Below are positions 5,946-14,758 of a stretch of 24,793 nt of DNA, one piece after another. The position numbers and the translations under genes were made by a program. The stretch covers positions 1-24,793 of the forward strand of contig CBDBCK010000004.1 in NCBI GenBank assembly GCA_965203345.1, given 5' to 3'. The DNA comes from CBDBCK01 sp965203345. GTDB taxonomy: Bacteria > Chloroflexota > Dehalococcoidia > Lucifugimonadales > Lucifugimonadaceae. The notes beneath the pieces were generated by a model. It did not search any database. It was given only the letters and a program-made list of their open reading frames with translations, and had not been told where the DNA came from. Within the stretch, counting starts at the first letter, position 1, and the number at the start of each line of letters is the position of its first letter.

Positions 5946-7070
5946 TTACCTTAGAGCCACCGAACCGTCATCCCGCAACGCAGTCCTCGTAGGCGTTTGA
6001 ACAAAAGGATGGTTGACCAGTCCGGCGAGGTTCAGTTCAACGCCTATCCCTGGGGCTTGAGGCACTTCAAAAAATCCTTCCGTCAGAGGGATAGGACGTT
6101 TTACTACGTCTGACCATGGCGGTCGCTCTTCCGGCACGTGTTCCTGCACCTCAAAGTTGGGGACACACGCGCCTAGCTGAACATGTGCTGCCGTCGCAAT
6201 TGGCCCTGATGGTACAGCGTGCGGTATCACGCCTTGATGATGAGCTTCTGCCAAGGCGCATATTTTCTTAACGTGCGTAAAGCCGCCTGCTATTCCCACG
6301 TCGGGCCTGATAAAGTGAACCCCAGCCCGTTCTATGTACTCCCTAAACTCCCAGATGGTCAAATTACGCTCGCCCGCTGCCATAGGTATGCGAGTCTTCT
6401 CGGAAACTTCGCCAAAAGAGAGGACCGAGTCAGGAGCTATAGGATCCTCAAAGAAGAAAGGCTTGAAAATTTCCAACTCCTGCGCAAGCACAATGGAGTC
6501 GCCGGGCATCATATTACGATGTATCTCCACCCCTATATCGAAGTCCCAACCCACGCTCTCACGTATCGCAGACATCCTCTCCAAAAGATCGCGTATCCTT
6601 TCGCTGTGCCGCATAGGCACGTGATCCTCTTGATACAGGAGGACCTTCACAGCAGTATAGCCGTCTGCCTTTGCCTGCGCTGCAGCAGCAGCTACTTCAT
6701 CCTTAGAACCGGTGGGCAAGACAAGCATCGCCCGTACTCTATCGCGTACCCTACCGCCGAGCAGTTCCCACACGGGCGCTTCAAAACGTTTGCCTCGGAT
6801 ATCCCATAGCGCTTGGTCTATTGCACTGAGAGCACCACCTATAGCACCACCACGCATTGAGCGCGATCTGTACATATAGTTCCAATGATGCTCCACAGAT
6901 AGAGGGGTTTTACCTATCAGGTAGCCTTCAAACGAACGGGCTACCGCCTCAGCGGCTAGGGGCCAGCCAAAAAAAGTGGATTCTCCTACTCCTTGTATGC
7001 CGTCGTCGGTCGTAATCCGCACAAAAAGCCAGTTCACGGCTATAAAGGTTTCCATATTTTCAATTTTCAT
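5946..7070 (-). CDS. Mandelate racemase/muconate lactonizing (enolase superfamily) enzyme, galactonate-dehydratase-like
   Basis: A 374-residue barrel enzyme that would abstract the alpha-proton of a carboxylate bound to Mg2+. The capping domain (1-110) precedes a barrel with VEIHRNM (E182, H184), FFFEDP (E208), AAGER (E234), IRPDVG (D257) and PHAVPSGPI (H284), with E310 near the end. The spacing matches D-galactonate dehydratase closely (D183/H185, E209, E235, H285, E310), supporting a sugar-acid dehydratase. The first metal ligand is glutamate here where that family usually has aspartate. The ATG start has no clear ribosome-binding site, and a possible promoter at 7088-7116 would leave a very short leader. 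It is co-directional with the following Gfo/Idh/MocA gene. Substrate unproven. Confidence 0.87.
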   Translation of the reverse strand: MKIENMETFIAVNWLFVRITTDDGIQGVGESTFFGWPLAAEAVARSFEGYLIGKTPLSVEHHWNYMYRSRSMRGGAIGGALSAIDQALWDIRGKRFEAPVWELLGGRVRDRVRAMLVLPTGSKDEVAAAAAQAKADGYTAVKVLLYQEDHVPMRHSERIRDLLERMSAIRESVGWDFDIGVEIHRNMMPGDSIVLAQELEIFKPFFFEDPIAPDSVLSFGEVSEKTRIPMAAGERNLTIWEFREYIERAGVHFIRPDVGIAGGFTHVKKICALAEAHHQGVIPHAVPSGPIATAAHVQLGACVPNFEVQEHVPEERPPWSDVVKRPIPLTEGFFEVPQAPGIGVELNLAGLVNHPFVQTPTRTALRDDGSVALR

Positions 7071-7087
7071 AACTAGGTCAGACTTTG

Positions 7088-7116
7088 ATTACAGCCTATG
7101 TCATAGTGCTTGATAA
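7088..7116 (-). promoter_or_regulatory. Possible promoter for the enolase-superfamily / Gfo-Idh-MocA unit
   Basis: On the minus strand TTATCA (7116-7111), a 17-base spacer and TGTAAT (7093-7088) resemble -35 and -10 boxes (4/6 and 5/6 matches). Transcription would start about ten bases before the ATG at 7070, consistent with the absence of a ribosome-binding site. Confidence 0.35.
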
Positions 7117-7398
7117 GCTTTGCACCCCAATGCGGTAACATTTAGGAACGAACAGGTATAAGGTGCCGCTTCAGCACATTTTTTGAGTATGAGTTAATTG
7201 CTATCCCAGTCCTAGAATTTTAGCTTAACAGATAAAGTATGCCATTGTCCTTAACTGTAGACCAAAATATTAAGAGTCGCAATTACAGAATTACAATGGT
7301 CGCGTTGTTCGGACGACCAACTGCTCTATTTACGCAGACGATAATTACAAAACGTCAGGCGAGATCAACAATGTATGAAAAATACTATAGTCCCAAAA

Positions 7399-7428
7399 TT
7401 TTACTTGGCAGACAAATTATGTTATTAT
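7399..7428 (+). promoter_or_regulatory. Extended -10 promoter for binding-protein gene 1
   Basis: TATGTTATTAT contains TG-n-TATTAT (TG at 7420-7421, -10 at 7423-7428). A weak TTTTAC (7399-7404) sits 18 bases upstream. The same TATGTTAT core precedes the paralogous binding-protein gene at 17077, which supports it. Confidence 0.45.
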
Positions 7429-7501
7429 CCTTAACAAAATATGTACACAACACAGGTGTACCACTATGTTGACGGTACCTGTTGAGTATGGGAGCTATGA
7501 G

Positions 7502-9313
7502 ATGCTAAACCGCAAAAATCTTCCGTTACTGATAACTATGCTGATTTTATCCGCTGCTATGACACTTTCTGTCGCCGCGTGTGGGCGACAAGAATCGTCT
7601 ACTTCTAATACAGGAAGTGGTGGGCTTGCGGAGGTACCGCGTGAAGACACTTTGGTGTTCACGTTTTTCGGCGCGGGGATGACGCAGATAGAGGATCCTA
7701 CCGTTATGAATCCATATTCGCTAGGCGGGACGGGACGCGTACGAGGCATTCTGAACAAGACGATCTACGAGTTTCTCTACCTGTACAACCATAATAATGG
7801 GGAGGAAATACCTTGGCTGGCAGAAAGTAATGAGGTTGCAGGCGACGCTATGAGTGTTATCGTAACCTTGCGAGAAGGTGTGAAATGGTCGGACGGAATG
7901 CCTTTCACCTCCGAAGACGTCAAGTTCACCATTGAAACGTTACGAGACAACCAAGACTTGATATTTGCGCCCGATATGGAAGAGTGGGTGAGGGACATAA
8001 CGGTACTTGACGACCGACGGTTCAGAATTAACCTAAATAAGCCAAATCCCCGTTTTTTCTATTTCTACTTCATTGAGAATTCGGAAATTCACCTGCCGAT
8101 TCTACCCAAGCATATATGGGAAGGCAAAGACCCTTTGGAGTTCAACAATTTTGATTTGGAACAAGGTTGGCCCGTCGGTACTGGGCCTTATCGCTTGGTG
8201 CGGGCTTCTGCGCAGTCGCAGGTTTTTGACAGAAGAGATGATTGGTGGGCAGCAGAGACGGGATTCTGGAGATTACCCGAGCCTAGGCGTATTGTATACA
8301 CCCCACCGGGAGCGCCAGACACTATGGTAGCTCGAATGATAAACAATGAGTTTGACGTAGGGTCAATTATGCAGCCTGGTCAGTTTATAACGGCCAAGTC
8401 GCGTAATCCTAGCATCGTTACTTGGGACAACGCTGGCCCAGCTTATGGCGCACCTGACGCGTGCTTGTACACATTGGGTGTGAACACCAGATGGGGTCCC
8501 ATGTCCGACGTAAACATAAGGCGCGCAGTGCAGGCGGCGATAGACCGTAATCAGATAGTGGAACTTGCCTATGAGAGTTCTACTACCCCTCAAGTTCTCC
8601 CATATTCCACTTACGGAGGTCTGAAGGCTTACCAAGACGCGCAACAAGGCATCATAGACAGATACGGCTTTGCATCGCAAGAACAAACAGAAGTTGAACA
8701 GCATATGGCGGCGGCCGGATATTCTAAAGATTCGGATAATTTCTGGGTGAAAGACGGTTCTCGTATTACGACTACGCTTCACGTTCCGGGCTGGCTTAGG
8801 CCAATGGGTCCAGTTGTGGAGAAGCAGTTAAACGACGCCGGATTCGACATAACGTTCAGGCTTTACGACCCTGACGTAGCCCCTTTCTTTGCTCAAGTAC
8901 GTACTGGTCAAGCAGACATGTGGATTATTGTCCATTGTGGGAGTTCTCGTGAGCCGCATGGGACGTTGCAGCATTTCCACAGTAAGTACAGCTCGCCGAT
9001 GCAGGGAGAAAACACCTCTTATGTATGGGCAAACAGTCAGTACAACAACCCTGATTACGACGCCATTATAGACCAGATGGATAGTGTATTGCCTTCGCTC
9101 ACGGACCGCGAATATCTGGACCTCGCGGATCAAGCGTTAGACATCTTTTTTGATGATGTGATAGAGATTACACTTGCTGAAGAAAGGCACGTTATCACTT
9201 TCAACGAATTCTACTGGAAAGGCTGGGCAAGCACAGAAAATCCGTACGTAGCGCCTTACAGTCTGTGGGCTGGTTTCTTGTTAGAGGTGCTGAACCTCAC
9301 CAAAGCTAACTGA
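7502..9313 (+). CDS. Family 5 ABC transporter substrate-binding lipoprotein (DppA/OppA type), module 1
   Basis: A 603-residue extracytoplasmic receptor for a peptide-type ABC importer. A hydrophobic signal segment ends in the lipobox VAAC with the acylated cysteine at residue 27. The mature part carries the family landmarks LREGVKWSDGMPFTSEDV, GTGPYRL, RRDDWWAA and, further on, VNIRRAVQAAIDRNQI. The ATG at 7502 is chosen over one at 7466 because GGGAG lies seven bases upstream and the signal peptide then begins properly. It is paralogous to the protein at 17077 (shared QGWPVgTGP and DDWWAAE segments). It converges on the minus-strand operon that most likely encodes its membrane partners. Family members bind peptides, opines, sugars or nickel; the ligand here is unknown. 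Confidence 0.9.
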   Translation: MLNRKNLPLLITMLILSAAMTLSVAACGRQESSTSNTGSGGLAEVPREDTLVFTFFGAGMTQIEDPTVMNPYSLGGTGRVRGILNKTIYEFLYLYNHNNGEEIPWLAESNEVAGDAMSVIVTLREGVKWSDGMPFTSEDVKFTIETLRDNQDLIFAPDMEEWVRDITVLDDRRFRINLNKPNPRFFYFYFIENSEIHLPILPKHIWEGKDPLEFNNFDLEQGWPVGTGPYRLVRASAQSQVFDRRDDWWAAETGFWRLPEPRRIVYTPPGAPDTMVARMINNEFDVGSIMQPGQFITAKSRNPSIVTWDNAGPAYGAPDACLYTLGVNTRWGPMSDVNIRRAVQAAIDRNQIVELAYESSTTPQVLPYSTYGGLKAYQDAQQGIIDRYGFASQEQTEVEQHMAAAGYSKDSDNFWVKDGSRITTTLHVPGWLRPMGPVVEKQLNDAGFDITFRLYDPDVAPFFAQVRTGQADMWIIVHCGSSREPHGTLQHFHSKYSSPMQGENTSYVWANSQYNNPDYDAIIDQMDSVLPSLTDREYLDLADQALDIFFDDVIEITLAEERHVITFNEFYWKGWASTENPYVAPYSLWAGFLLEVLNLTKAN

Positions 9314-9377
9314 TCTACACTCTTGCACCGTTTATAGGTTGTGGTTGTCCTCCACACCTGTACTTCTCACTGCGGTC

Positions 9378-9418
9378 TAAACCGTGCGGTTTTCAGGATG
9401 CGACAGGCCTAGGCCTGT
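9378..9418. terminator. Palindromes between convergent genes, possible terminator
   Basis: ACAGGCCTAGGCCTGT (9403-9418) is a perfect 16-base palindrome, and just upstream AAACC-GTGC-GGTTT is a small hairpin followed by one more T. Both lie in the 147-base gap between the convergent binding-protein and flavin-oxidoreductase genes. Neither has a real T-tract, so a terminator role is tentative. Confidence 0.3.
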
Positions 9419-9460
9419 TGCTGAGCTTGCCTAAACAATTCCCGTGAGCTATCTTAGACT

Positions 9461-10495
9461 TCACCTAAAAGCAGGGGCAACCTGTTCGCTGAATAAGCGC
9501 ATACCATCCAGAGAAAAAGCATCCATGAACCAGAGCTGAAATCCATCTATACCTAGTTGTACATATTGGTCTAGACGGTCGATTATCTCTTGCGGCGTAC
9601 CTATCATATAAGTGTCGCTTTTGTGTTCCCATTCGCTTAGCGGATAGGTACGTGGATTAGCCTCGCTTATACGCCGTTGGATCCGTTCTAGATCAGGTTT
9701 GCTCTGCGCAACAAGCACTTGTGTCTCCAACGATTTCTTAATGTCGTTATAATCTCTTCCATGTTTGTTGCACGACTCCTTAAGCAAAGACAACATATTG
9801 GCACAGTATTTAGGGGACGCGGGTGTGTTGTTCCATCCGTCTGCATGCTTGACGACCAAGTCTATAACCTGCTCATTGGGCGCAACAGAGGCGGACATCG
9901 TCTCTCCTCCAAGCGTTCCTATCCATATAGGCGGATATGGCGTTTGGACGGGCTTTGGACGGCAAACCGCATCCTTAAGTTTCAGAAAACGTCCTTCAAA
10001 CGATACCGGTTCTCCCGTCCAAAGTAGCTTCATCAGTTCCAATGCCTCCTCAAATCTTGCCATCCGTTCGTCGTCTTCAGGAAACAGAAACCCATAAGCC
10101 TCGGTCTCTTCTCGGCTACCTCGGTGCCCCATATCATAGAAAAAATCCAGACGGCCACCGCTCAGGACGTCTAAACTGGCTGCCATCTTTGCCGTCAGAG
10201 CCGGTGAGCGGAACAGATTGGAAAGGTGTATCAATCCAAGCCTCACTTTACTGGTGAGTCCCGCTGCCCAGCTCGCAACAGACCAACACTCCAAGATAGC
10301 CGAATCCTTACCTAGTATCAAGTGATCTGCTATCCACAACGAATCGTATCTGAAAGCTTCTACTTGCTTTACAAACTCCGCCAAGCGCCTAGCGTCCATC
10401 TGTTCCAGCATCGGAGTGCGTGGATGTGCATCTCCTGCTCCAGCAAAAAGCGGCAGACTTACACCAAACTTAATCCGTCTATCCTTGATCACCAT
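9461..10495 (-). CDS. LLM-class (luciferase-like) flavin- or F420-dependent oxidoreductase
   Basis: A 344-residue barrel enzyme of the bacterial luciferase superfamily, which uses FMNH2 or F420 for monooxygenation or hydride transfer. Seen are the N-terminal FGVSLPLF strand, DSLWIADHL, the LGLIHLSNLFRSPALTAKMA segment, LSGGRLDFFYDMG, and the PYPPIWIGTLGG strand common to this superfamily, with a C-terminal GTPQEIIDRLDQYVQLGIDG. An AAGGAGG site lies eight bases before the ATG. The dehydrogenase gene ends 51 bases upstream, and both follow the ABC genes of module 1, so the enzyme may attack the imported compound. The cofactor (FMN or F420) cannot be decided from the motifs alone. Confidence 0.88.
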   Translation of the reverse strand: MVIKDRRIKFGVSLPLFAGAGDAHPRTPMLEQMDARRLAEFVKQVEAFRYDSLWIADHLILGKDSAILECWSVASWAAGLTSKVRLGLIHLSNLFRSPALTAKMAASLDVLSGGRLDFFYDMGHRGSREETEAYGFLFPEDDERMARFEEALELMKLLWTGEPVSFEGRFLKLKDAVCRPKPVQTPYPPIWIGTLGGETMSASVAPNEQVIDLVVKHADGWNNTPASPKYCANMLSLLKESCNKHGRDYNDIKKSLETQVLVAQSKPDLERIQRRISEANPRTYPLSEWEHKSDTYMIGTPQEIIDRLDQYVQLGIDGFQLWFMDAFSLDGMRLFSEQVAPAFR

Positions 10496-10546
10496 GAATT
10501 ATGCCTCCTTGCCAAGCCTATTTGCTTCTGTTTTAGAGTCTTGCAG

Positions 10547-11632
10547 CTATAGACCAATTCCGGATCTATTGGACGTTGTCCTGGAAGTGATCTCATGTCT
10601 GACTTCATCGCCAGAAAAAAACCGGCGCAACTCTTTAACCATTTCCTCAAAGAAGCGCCTTCGTGAGCGAATAGTGGTACCGGCTATGTGGGGTGAAAAG
10701 AACGCGTTCGGCATGTCCCGTACTGGTGAGTCGGCAGGCATAGGCTCGGGATCGAACACGTCCAGACATGCAATAAGGTCATTACGCCGTAGTCGCTCAA
10801 TCAATGCGTCAGTGTCCACTACTGCACCACGTGCCACGTTGACGAAAACAGAGCCGGGTTTCATCATATTGAACTCTCTCCATCCGAGTAGCTTTCTAGT
10901 GCCCGGAGTGATTGGTACAAGACACACCACGACGTCTGATGAAGAAAGAGTCCTCTCAAGAGTGGTGAGAGTTACATCGTAGGCATATCCTAATTCTCTA
11001 TCAATGTATGGATCGTATGCTAGGACGTCGCAGTTGAAAGGTTTGAGCAACTCTACGAGCTTACGCGCTATATACCCGAACCCGATCATGCCCACTCTCT
11101 TGTCCGTCAATTCTTCATTGAACTGAAACTCTGGTAATTTCTCTCGTTGTTCGTCAGTTCCCCAGGTTTCGTGCCGTATCATACGACGAAAATGAGCTCC
11201 CGCATTGCGCAATCCTAACAGCATCAGGGCCAATGTCCATTCCGACACCGGATAGGACGATCCGTGCGTAGTGTCGACCACCTTTACACCCGAAGCACGG
11301 CATGCCTCCACGTCTATACGCTGAGCAAATCTATCCCCTTCAAGCTCTCCAACAAATTTGAGCCGTTTGGAGGCAGATAGGATGGCCTCTCCTATGCGAG
11401 GCGCTCCATGGCAGATTATTAATGCATCGACACCTTGCGCAAATTCCACCAGTCGTTTTATAGTATTGGCATCGCTGTCTGGAGGCGCGTCCCAATCGCT
11501 GCTCTCGTCAAACTCTCTCCATTCGAATTTTGCAAACTCCTCTAAACGCTCTAAGTCGTCGGGCGCTATATACGTTTCTCGTACATAAGAGTTGGAGACC
11601 AAGCCCACCATTGCAGGTTTCGAGTCGTTCAT
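10547..11632 (-). CDS. D-isomer-specific 2-hydroxyacid dehydrogenase, NAD-dependent
   Basis: A 361-residue member of the family that interconverts 2-hydroxyacids and 2-ketoacids (phosphoglycerate dehydrogenase, glyoxylate/hydroxypyruvate reductase). The nucleotide-binding GFGYIA is at residues 184-189 with an aspartate at 207 that favours NAD. The catalytic triad is complete: arginine 268 in NVARGA, glutamate 296 in DVFDPEP and histidine 315 in FSPHIAG. A strong AAAGGAGG site is five bases before the ATG. The N-terminal substrate domain is diverged from the better-known subfamilies, so the substrate is open. It lies 75 bases after the last ABC ATPase gene of module 1 and precedes the flavin oxidoreductase in the same direction. 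Confidence 0.9.
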   Translation of the reverse strand: MNDSKPAMVGLVSNSYVRETYIAPDDLERLEEFAKFEWREFDESSDWDAPPDSDANTIKRLVEFAQGVDALIICHGAPRIGEAILSASKRLKFVGELEGDRFAQRIDVEACRASGVKVVDTTHGSSYPVSEWTLALMLLGLRNAGAHFRRMIRHETWGTDEQREKLPEFQFNEELTDKRVGMIGFGYIARKLVELLKPFNCDVLAYDPYIDRELGYAYDVTLTTLERTLSSSDVVVCLVPITPGTRKLLGWREFNMMKPGSVFVNVARGAVVDTDALIERLRRNDLIACLDVFDPEPMPADSPVRDMPNAFFSPHIAGTTIRSRRRFFEEMVKELRRFFSGDEVRHEITSRTTSNRSGIGL

Positions 11633-11707
11633 AGTTCCTCCTTTTGCCAGCCCGCTCCTGAAGTCAGTTTTTCTGATAAAGATACCACTGTTGTTAAGCT
11701 CATATTT

Positions 11708-12787
11708 TCATTGTTCGGATTCCATGCTCGCGACCCTGTTTTCTGAATCCGTCACCGATGCTACGAACGTTGCAGACAAATTCAGAGTTGCCCTAGCTTG
11801 TGCCGTTGAATCGTAAACGTAGCAGCTAGTAACGTGACGCGGAGATGTATGAAAGAAGGGAGGCTCTTTATCTTTACATCCATACATTCGCACAGGGCAC
11901 CGGTCATAAAAGTTGCATCCGAGCCAATCACTCGGCGGCTCTACGTATTCCCCTAATGCCTCCCCTTCCCACTGCTCTGATGCATCAAGTTTGGGTATGC
12001 AATCAACCAATAGACGCGTATACGGGTGCTCTGGATGATTAATGACCGACTCTACGTCACCGGCTTCTACGACGCGCCCCCTGTAAAGGACTATAATGTT
12101 ATCGGCGAGCTGGTACGCCGTCGTCAGATCATGCGTTATGTAGACTATAGACACCTTGAGCTCCGATTTGAGGGTACGGAGCGACTCCAATATTGTGGCT
12201 CTGAGGGATGCGTCTACCATGGACACAGGTTCATCTGCCACTATGATTTTCGGCTTCAACATCGCCGCTCTTGCTACCATAACGCGCTGTCTCTGCCCTC
12301 CGCTTAGTTGATGCGGATACCTTCCCCAGGTCTCATCAGGGCGCAGTCCGACCGTTTCCAGCGACATATCAATCGTCCTTCGTGCATCAGTTTTATCAGA
12401 GGCAAGATGGAATTTCCGTATGGGCGTCTTCAAAACGTGTTCTATCTTGTAAAAGGGATTGTAGGCCTCAAAAGGGTCTTGGAAAATCACCTGCACCTCA
12501 TGCCTGAACTGCTTCAACGCCTCTCTACTCATAGACGCTAGATTTAGCCCTCTGTAGAGGACCTTCCCTTCCGTAGGTTTGACCAGCCCTAGAAGTAGTC
12601 GAGCCAGAGTCGTTTTTCCGCTACCACTCTCTCCAGCTATTGCAGTTATAGTGGGTGGACTTTCATTTATGTTGAACGATACCGGCTCCAGTGCCCGTTT
12701 AGAAGACTTCCTCAAAAAGCCGCTAGTGAACACCTTTCCAGCTGCGTCCAGTTGCAACAAAGAGTTTCCGGTAGGAGGCTTAAGCAT
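11708..12787 (-). CDS. Dipeptide/oligopeptide-type ABC transporter ATP-binding protein (DppF-like), module 1
   Basis: The second ATPase of importer module 1, about 359 residues from the chosen start. Walker A GESGSGKT is at 52-59, signature LSGGQ at 161-165, Walker B IIVADEP at 181-187, and the C-terminal oligopeptide-transporter domain carries GCNFYDRCP and further cysteines (four in all). The ATG at 12787 is preferred because it overlaps the upstream ATPase stop in ATGCTTAA; starts at 12829 or 12850 lack a ribosome-binding site and would deepen the overlap. A tail of about 25 residues after the cysteine motif is not seen in the module 2 copy. Last ABC gene of the B-C-D-F operon. Confidence 0.88.
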   Translation of the reverse strand: MLKPPTGNSLLQLDAAGKVFTSGFLRKSSKRALEPVSFNINESPPTITAIAGESGSGKTTLARLLLGLVKPTEGKVLYRGLNLASMSREALKQFRHEVQVIFQDPFEAYNPFYKIEHVLKTPIRKFHLASDKTDARRTIDMSLETVGLRPDETWGRYPHQLSGGQRQRVMVARAAMLKPKIIVADEPVSMVDASLRATILESLRTLKSELKVSIVYITHDLTTAYQLADNIIVLYRGRVVEAGDVESVINHPEHPYTRLLVDCIPKLDASEQWEGEALGEYVEPPSDWLGCNFYDRCPVRMYGCKDKEPPFFHTSPRHVTSCYVYDSTAQARATLNLSATFVASVTDSENRVASMESEQ

Positions 12788-13844
12788 TTTGAACTTCAAC
12801 CTTTCCAGTCGAGACTGTACCGCTCTCATATATGTGACAGGCTGTGACATGTCCAGGTTCTATAGGTTTTAGCGAGGGAACAAGATCTTTGCATCTTTGC
12901 ATGACGTTTGGACAGCGCGGGTGAAATACACACCCAGATGGGGGATTCAGCAACGAAGGCGGCAGTCCGGGTATCCCTTCCATCTTTTGCTTGCCATATG
13001 TGTGCGGTAAGCTGGATATCAGTAACTTGGTATAAGGATGAAGGGTGTTTTCAAATATGTCGCGAGTTGTTCCCATCTCCACCATCTTGCCGCCGTACAT
13101 TATGGCGATATGAGTCGCGAATTTAGCCATCAAACCCATGTCGTGTCCTATAAGTATGATTGACGCTTTCAGTTTTTGCTGGATAGCCATCAAAGTCTGA
13201 ATAATACGCCGCTGTACAACAACGTCCAATGCGCTGGTAGGTTCATCCGCGACTATTACCTTCGGGTTCATAGAAATTGCTATAGCTATAGCCACTCTTT
13301 GCTTCATTCCCCCGCTCAACTCATGTGGATACATCTTTGCAACTTCGGGTGGTAGTCCAGTGCTCTCCAGCAACGTCTCTACCTTCTTCCGTGCCTCTTG
13401 TCTATTGAGTGCTACTCCGTGATCCTTCAGCCCGTCAAGCAACTGATCTCGCACGCGCAACACTGGATTCAAGGAGTTCAAGGCCCCTTGAGGAACCATA
13501 GAGATTTCAGAAAGCCTCTTTTGTCTTACGTCATCTTCGTCCAGCGCGAGGATGTCCACGCCGTTCAGGTGGATACTCCCGCCTTCCACTTTAGCCGGAG
13601 CGGTATGTGAGGCCAGCAAGCTTAAGGCTATCGTGGATTTTCCTGACCCAGACTCGCCGACTATTCCCAGACGTTGCCCTTCCTTCAACTCAAAAGAGAC
13701 GCCATCAACTGCACGCACGGGACCGTTAGGGGTGTGATAGTAGATCCTCAGGTCTTCCACCACAAGATGCGTTGGGACATGAAACTCAGCTGCAGTGCCC
13801 GATTTGATTTTGTGATTTGAGGAAGAAGAGTCTGATAGATTCAT
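12780..13844 (-). CDS. Dipeptide/oligopeptide-type ABC transporter ATP-binding protein (DppD-like), module 1
   Basis: The first ATPase of module 1, 354 residues. Walker A GESGSGKS is at 63-70, signature LSGGM at 176-180, Walker B VIVADEP at 196-202, and the switch region is LIGHDMGLMA. The C-terminal domain has SGCVFHPRCP plus two more cysteines, the pattern that in DppD-type ATPases is associated with an iron-sulfur cluster. A short non-conserved N-terminal extension of about 25 residues precedes the ATPase fold. The start ATG lies in the ATGA shared with the permease stop, so translation is coupled, and its own stop overlaps the start of the second ATPase. Confidence 0.92.
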   Translation of the reverse strand: MNLSDSSSSNHKIKSGTAAEFHVPTHLVVEDLRIYYHTPNGPVRAVDGVSFELKEGQRLGIVGESGSGKSTIALSLLASHTAPAKVEGGSIHLNGVDILALDEDDVRQKRLSEISMVPQGALNSLNPVLRVRDQLLDGLKDHGVALNRQEARKKVETLLESTGLPPEVAKMYPHELSGGMKQRVAIAIAISMNPKVIVADEPTSALDVVVQRRIIQTLMAIQQKLKASIILIGHDMGLMAKFATHIAIMYGGKMVEMGTTRDIFENTLHPYTKLLISSLPHTYGKQKMEGIPGLPPSLLNPPSGCVFHPRCPNVMQRCKDLVPSLKPIEPGHVTACHIYESGTVSTGKVEVQNA

Positions 13845-14752
13845 GACGAGGTTTTTATGCGAGGGTTGGATATTTGGTCAAGTCCCGCGGTTATGAGAAA
13901 GAGACCCACAAAGAGGACAACAATAATGACTATCGGCGGACCAAACCACCACCACAGTTCACGTATCAACGCACTGTATGTTATTCCCCAGAAGATAGTC
14001 AACCCAAGTGAAGGTTCGTTCTGCGGCCCCAATCCCAGCGCAGAAAGGCCTATTGAAACGAGTATAGCTGCCGCTACCGCTTGGACTAAGGATGCCGCTA
14101 TATAAGGCAGCAGAGTAGGCGTAAGCTCCTTGAAAATTATCTCTATATTGCCCACGCCGTTGAATTTGGCGACGTCCACGTAAGCACGAGTTCGCAGAGT
14201 CAAGGCTTGGGCTCTTATAGTGCGGGCTGGTCCCATCCAAGTGAGAAGACCAACCAACAATCCCATAGCTTCTATACTCAGCACGTCCACCAAAGAAGCT
14301 ACCACTATAAGCACCATCAATACTGGTATCGCCAAAAAGACGTCTGTTATCAGACTAACTACGGTGTCCCACTTGCCGCCGAAATAGCCTCCGGTAAAAC
14401 CTACCAAAGAACCTAGTCCAACCCCCATCAAGCCTGCTATCAAGCCGATAATCAGTGTGGCAGGGGTACCGTACACGATATCCGCGAACACGTCTCTACC
14501 CTGCTGATCCGTGCCCAACGGATGCTCGACAGAAGGTGGCTGCGCCGGTTTGCCCGCGCCGACGTCTGTAAGTTCAGGGTCTATGAAAATGGTGCCCACT
14601 ATGCTAAACGCCACTATCGCTAAGACGAGAAACGCTCCAAACGTCAAAGTCCTATTCGCAAATAATGCGTTCCACGTAACTTTCAATAAGCCGTCGCCAC
14701 GAGACGCGTCGGCTCTAATTGCCGATGGTTGGGACAAATTACCGGAAGCCAC
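13841..14752 (-). CDS. Dipeptide-type ABC transporter permease (DppC-like), module 1
   Basis: The second permease subunit of module 1, 303 residues with about six membrane helices. After the first helix (about 37-57) comes the DppC-type HPLGTDQQGRDVF segment at 77-89, and the cytoplasmic coupling loop includes AKFNGVGNIEIIFKELTPTL. The chosen start is a GTG six bases after the stop of the first permease. There is no good ribosome-binding site, so translation probably relies on coupling. The stop overlaps the next ATPase start by four bases (ATGA). Pairs with the DppB-like subunit to form the channel. Paralogous to the module 2 copy at 21020, which is 20 residues shorter, mainly at the N-terminus. 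Confidence 0.9.
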   Translation of the reverse strand: MASGNLSQPSAIRADASRGDGLLKVTWNALFANRTLTFGAFLVLAIVAFSIVGTIFIDPELTDVGAGKPAQPPSVEHPLGTDQQGRDVFADIVYGTPATLIIGLIAGLMGVGLGSLVGFTGGYFGGKWDTVVSLITDVFLAIPVLMVLIVVASLVDVLSIEAMGLLVGLLTWMGPARTIRAQALTLRTRAYVDVAKFNGVGNIEIIFKELTPTLLPYIAASLVQAVAAAILVSIGLSALGLGPQNEPSLGLTIFWGITYSALIRELWWWFGPPIVIIVVLFVGLFLITAGLDQISNPRIKTSS

Positions 14753-14758
14753 GAGGTA

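Larger units (their letters stand above)
7071..7501. other. Intergenic region between divergent genes
   Basis: A 430-base A+T-rich stretch between the minus-strand dehydratase gene and the plus-strand binding-protein gene. Short reading frames here show no family resemblance and are not reported. It holds candidate promoters at both ends and a 6-bp inverted repeat, TGGTCG (7297-7302) with CGACCA (7314-7319), which could be an operator. Nothing else was recognised. Confidence 0.5.

Noticed and set aside
7163..7183. GTGC...GCAC hairpin followed by TTTTTT on the + strand as a terminator
   Set aside because: The stem is only four bases and no + strand gene ends upstream of it.
7239..7472. A 77-codon open frame upstream of the first binding-protein gene
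   Set aside because: No ribosome-binding site, odd composition, and it overlaps the likely promoter of the next gene.
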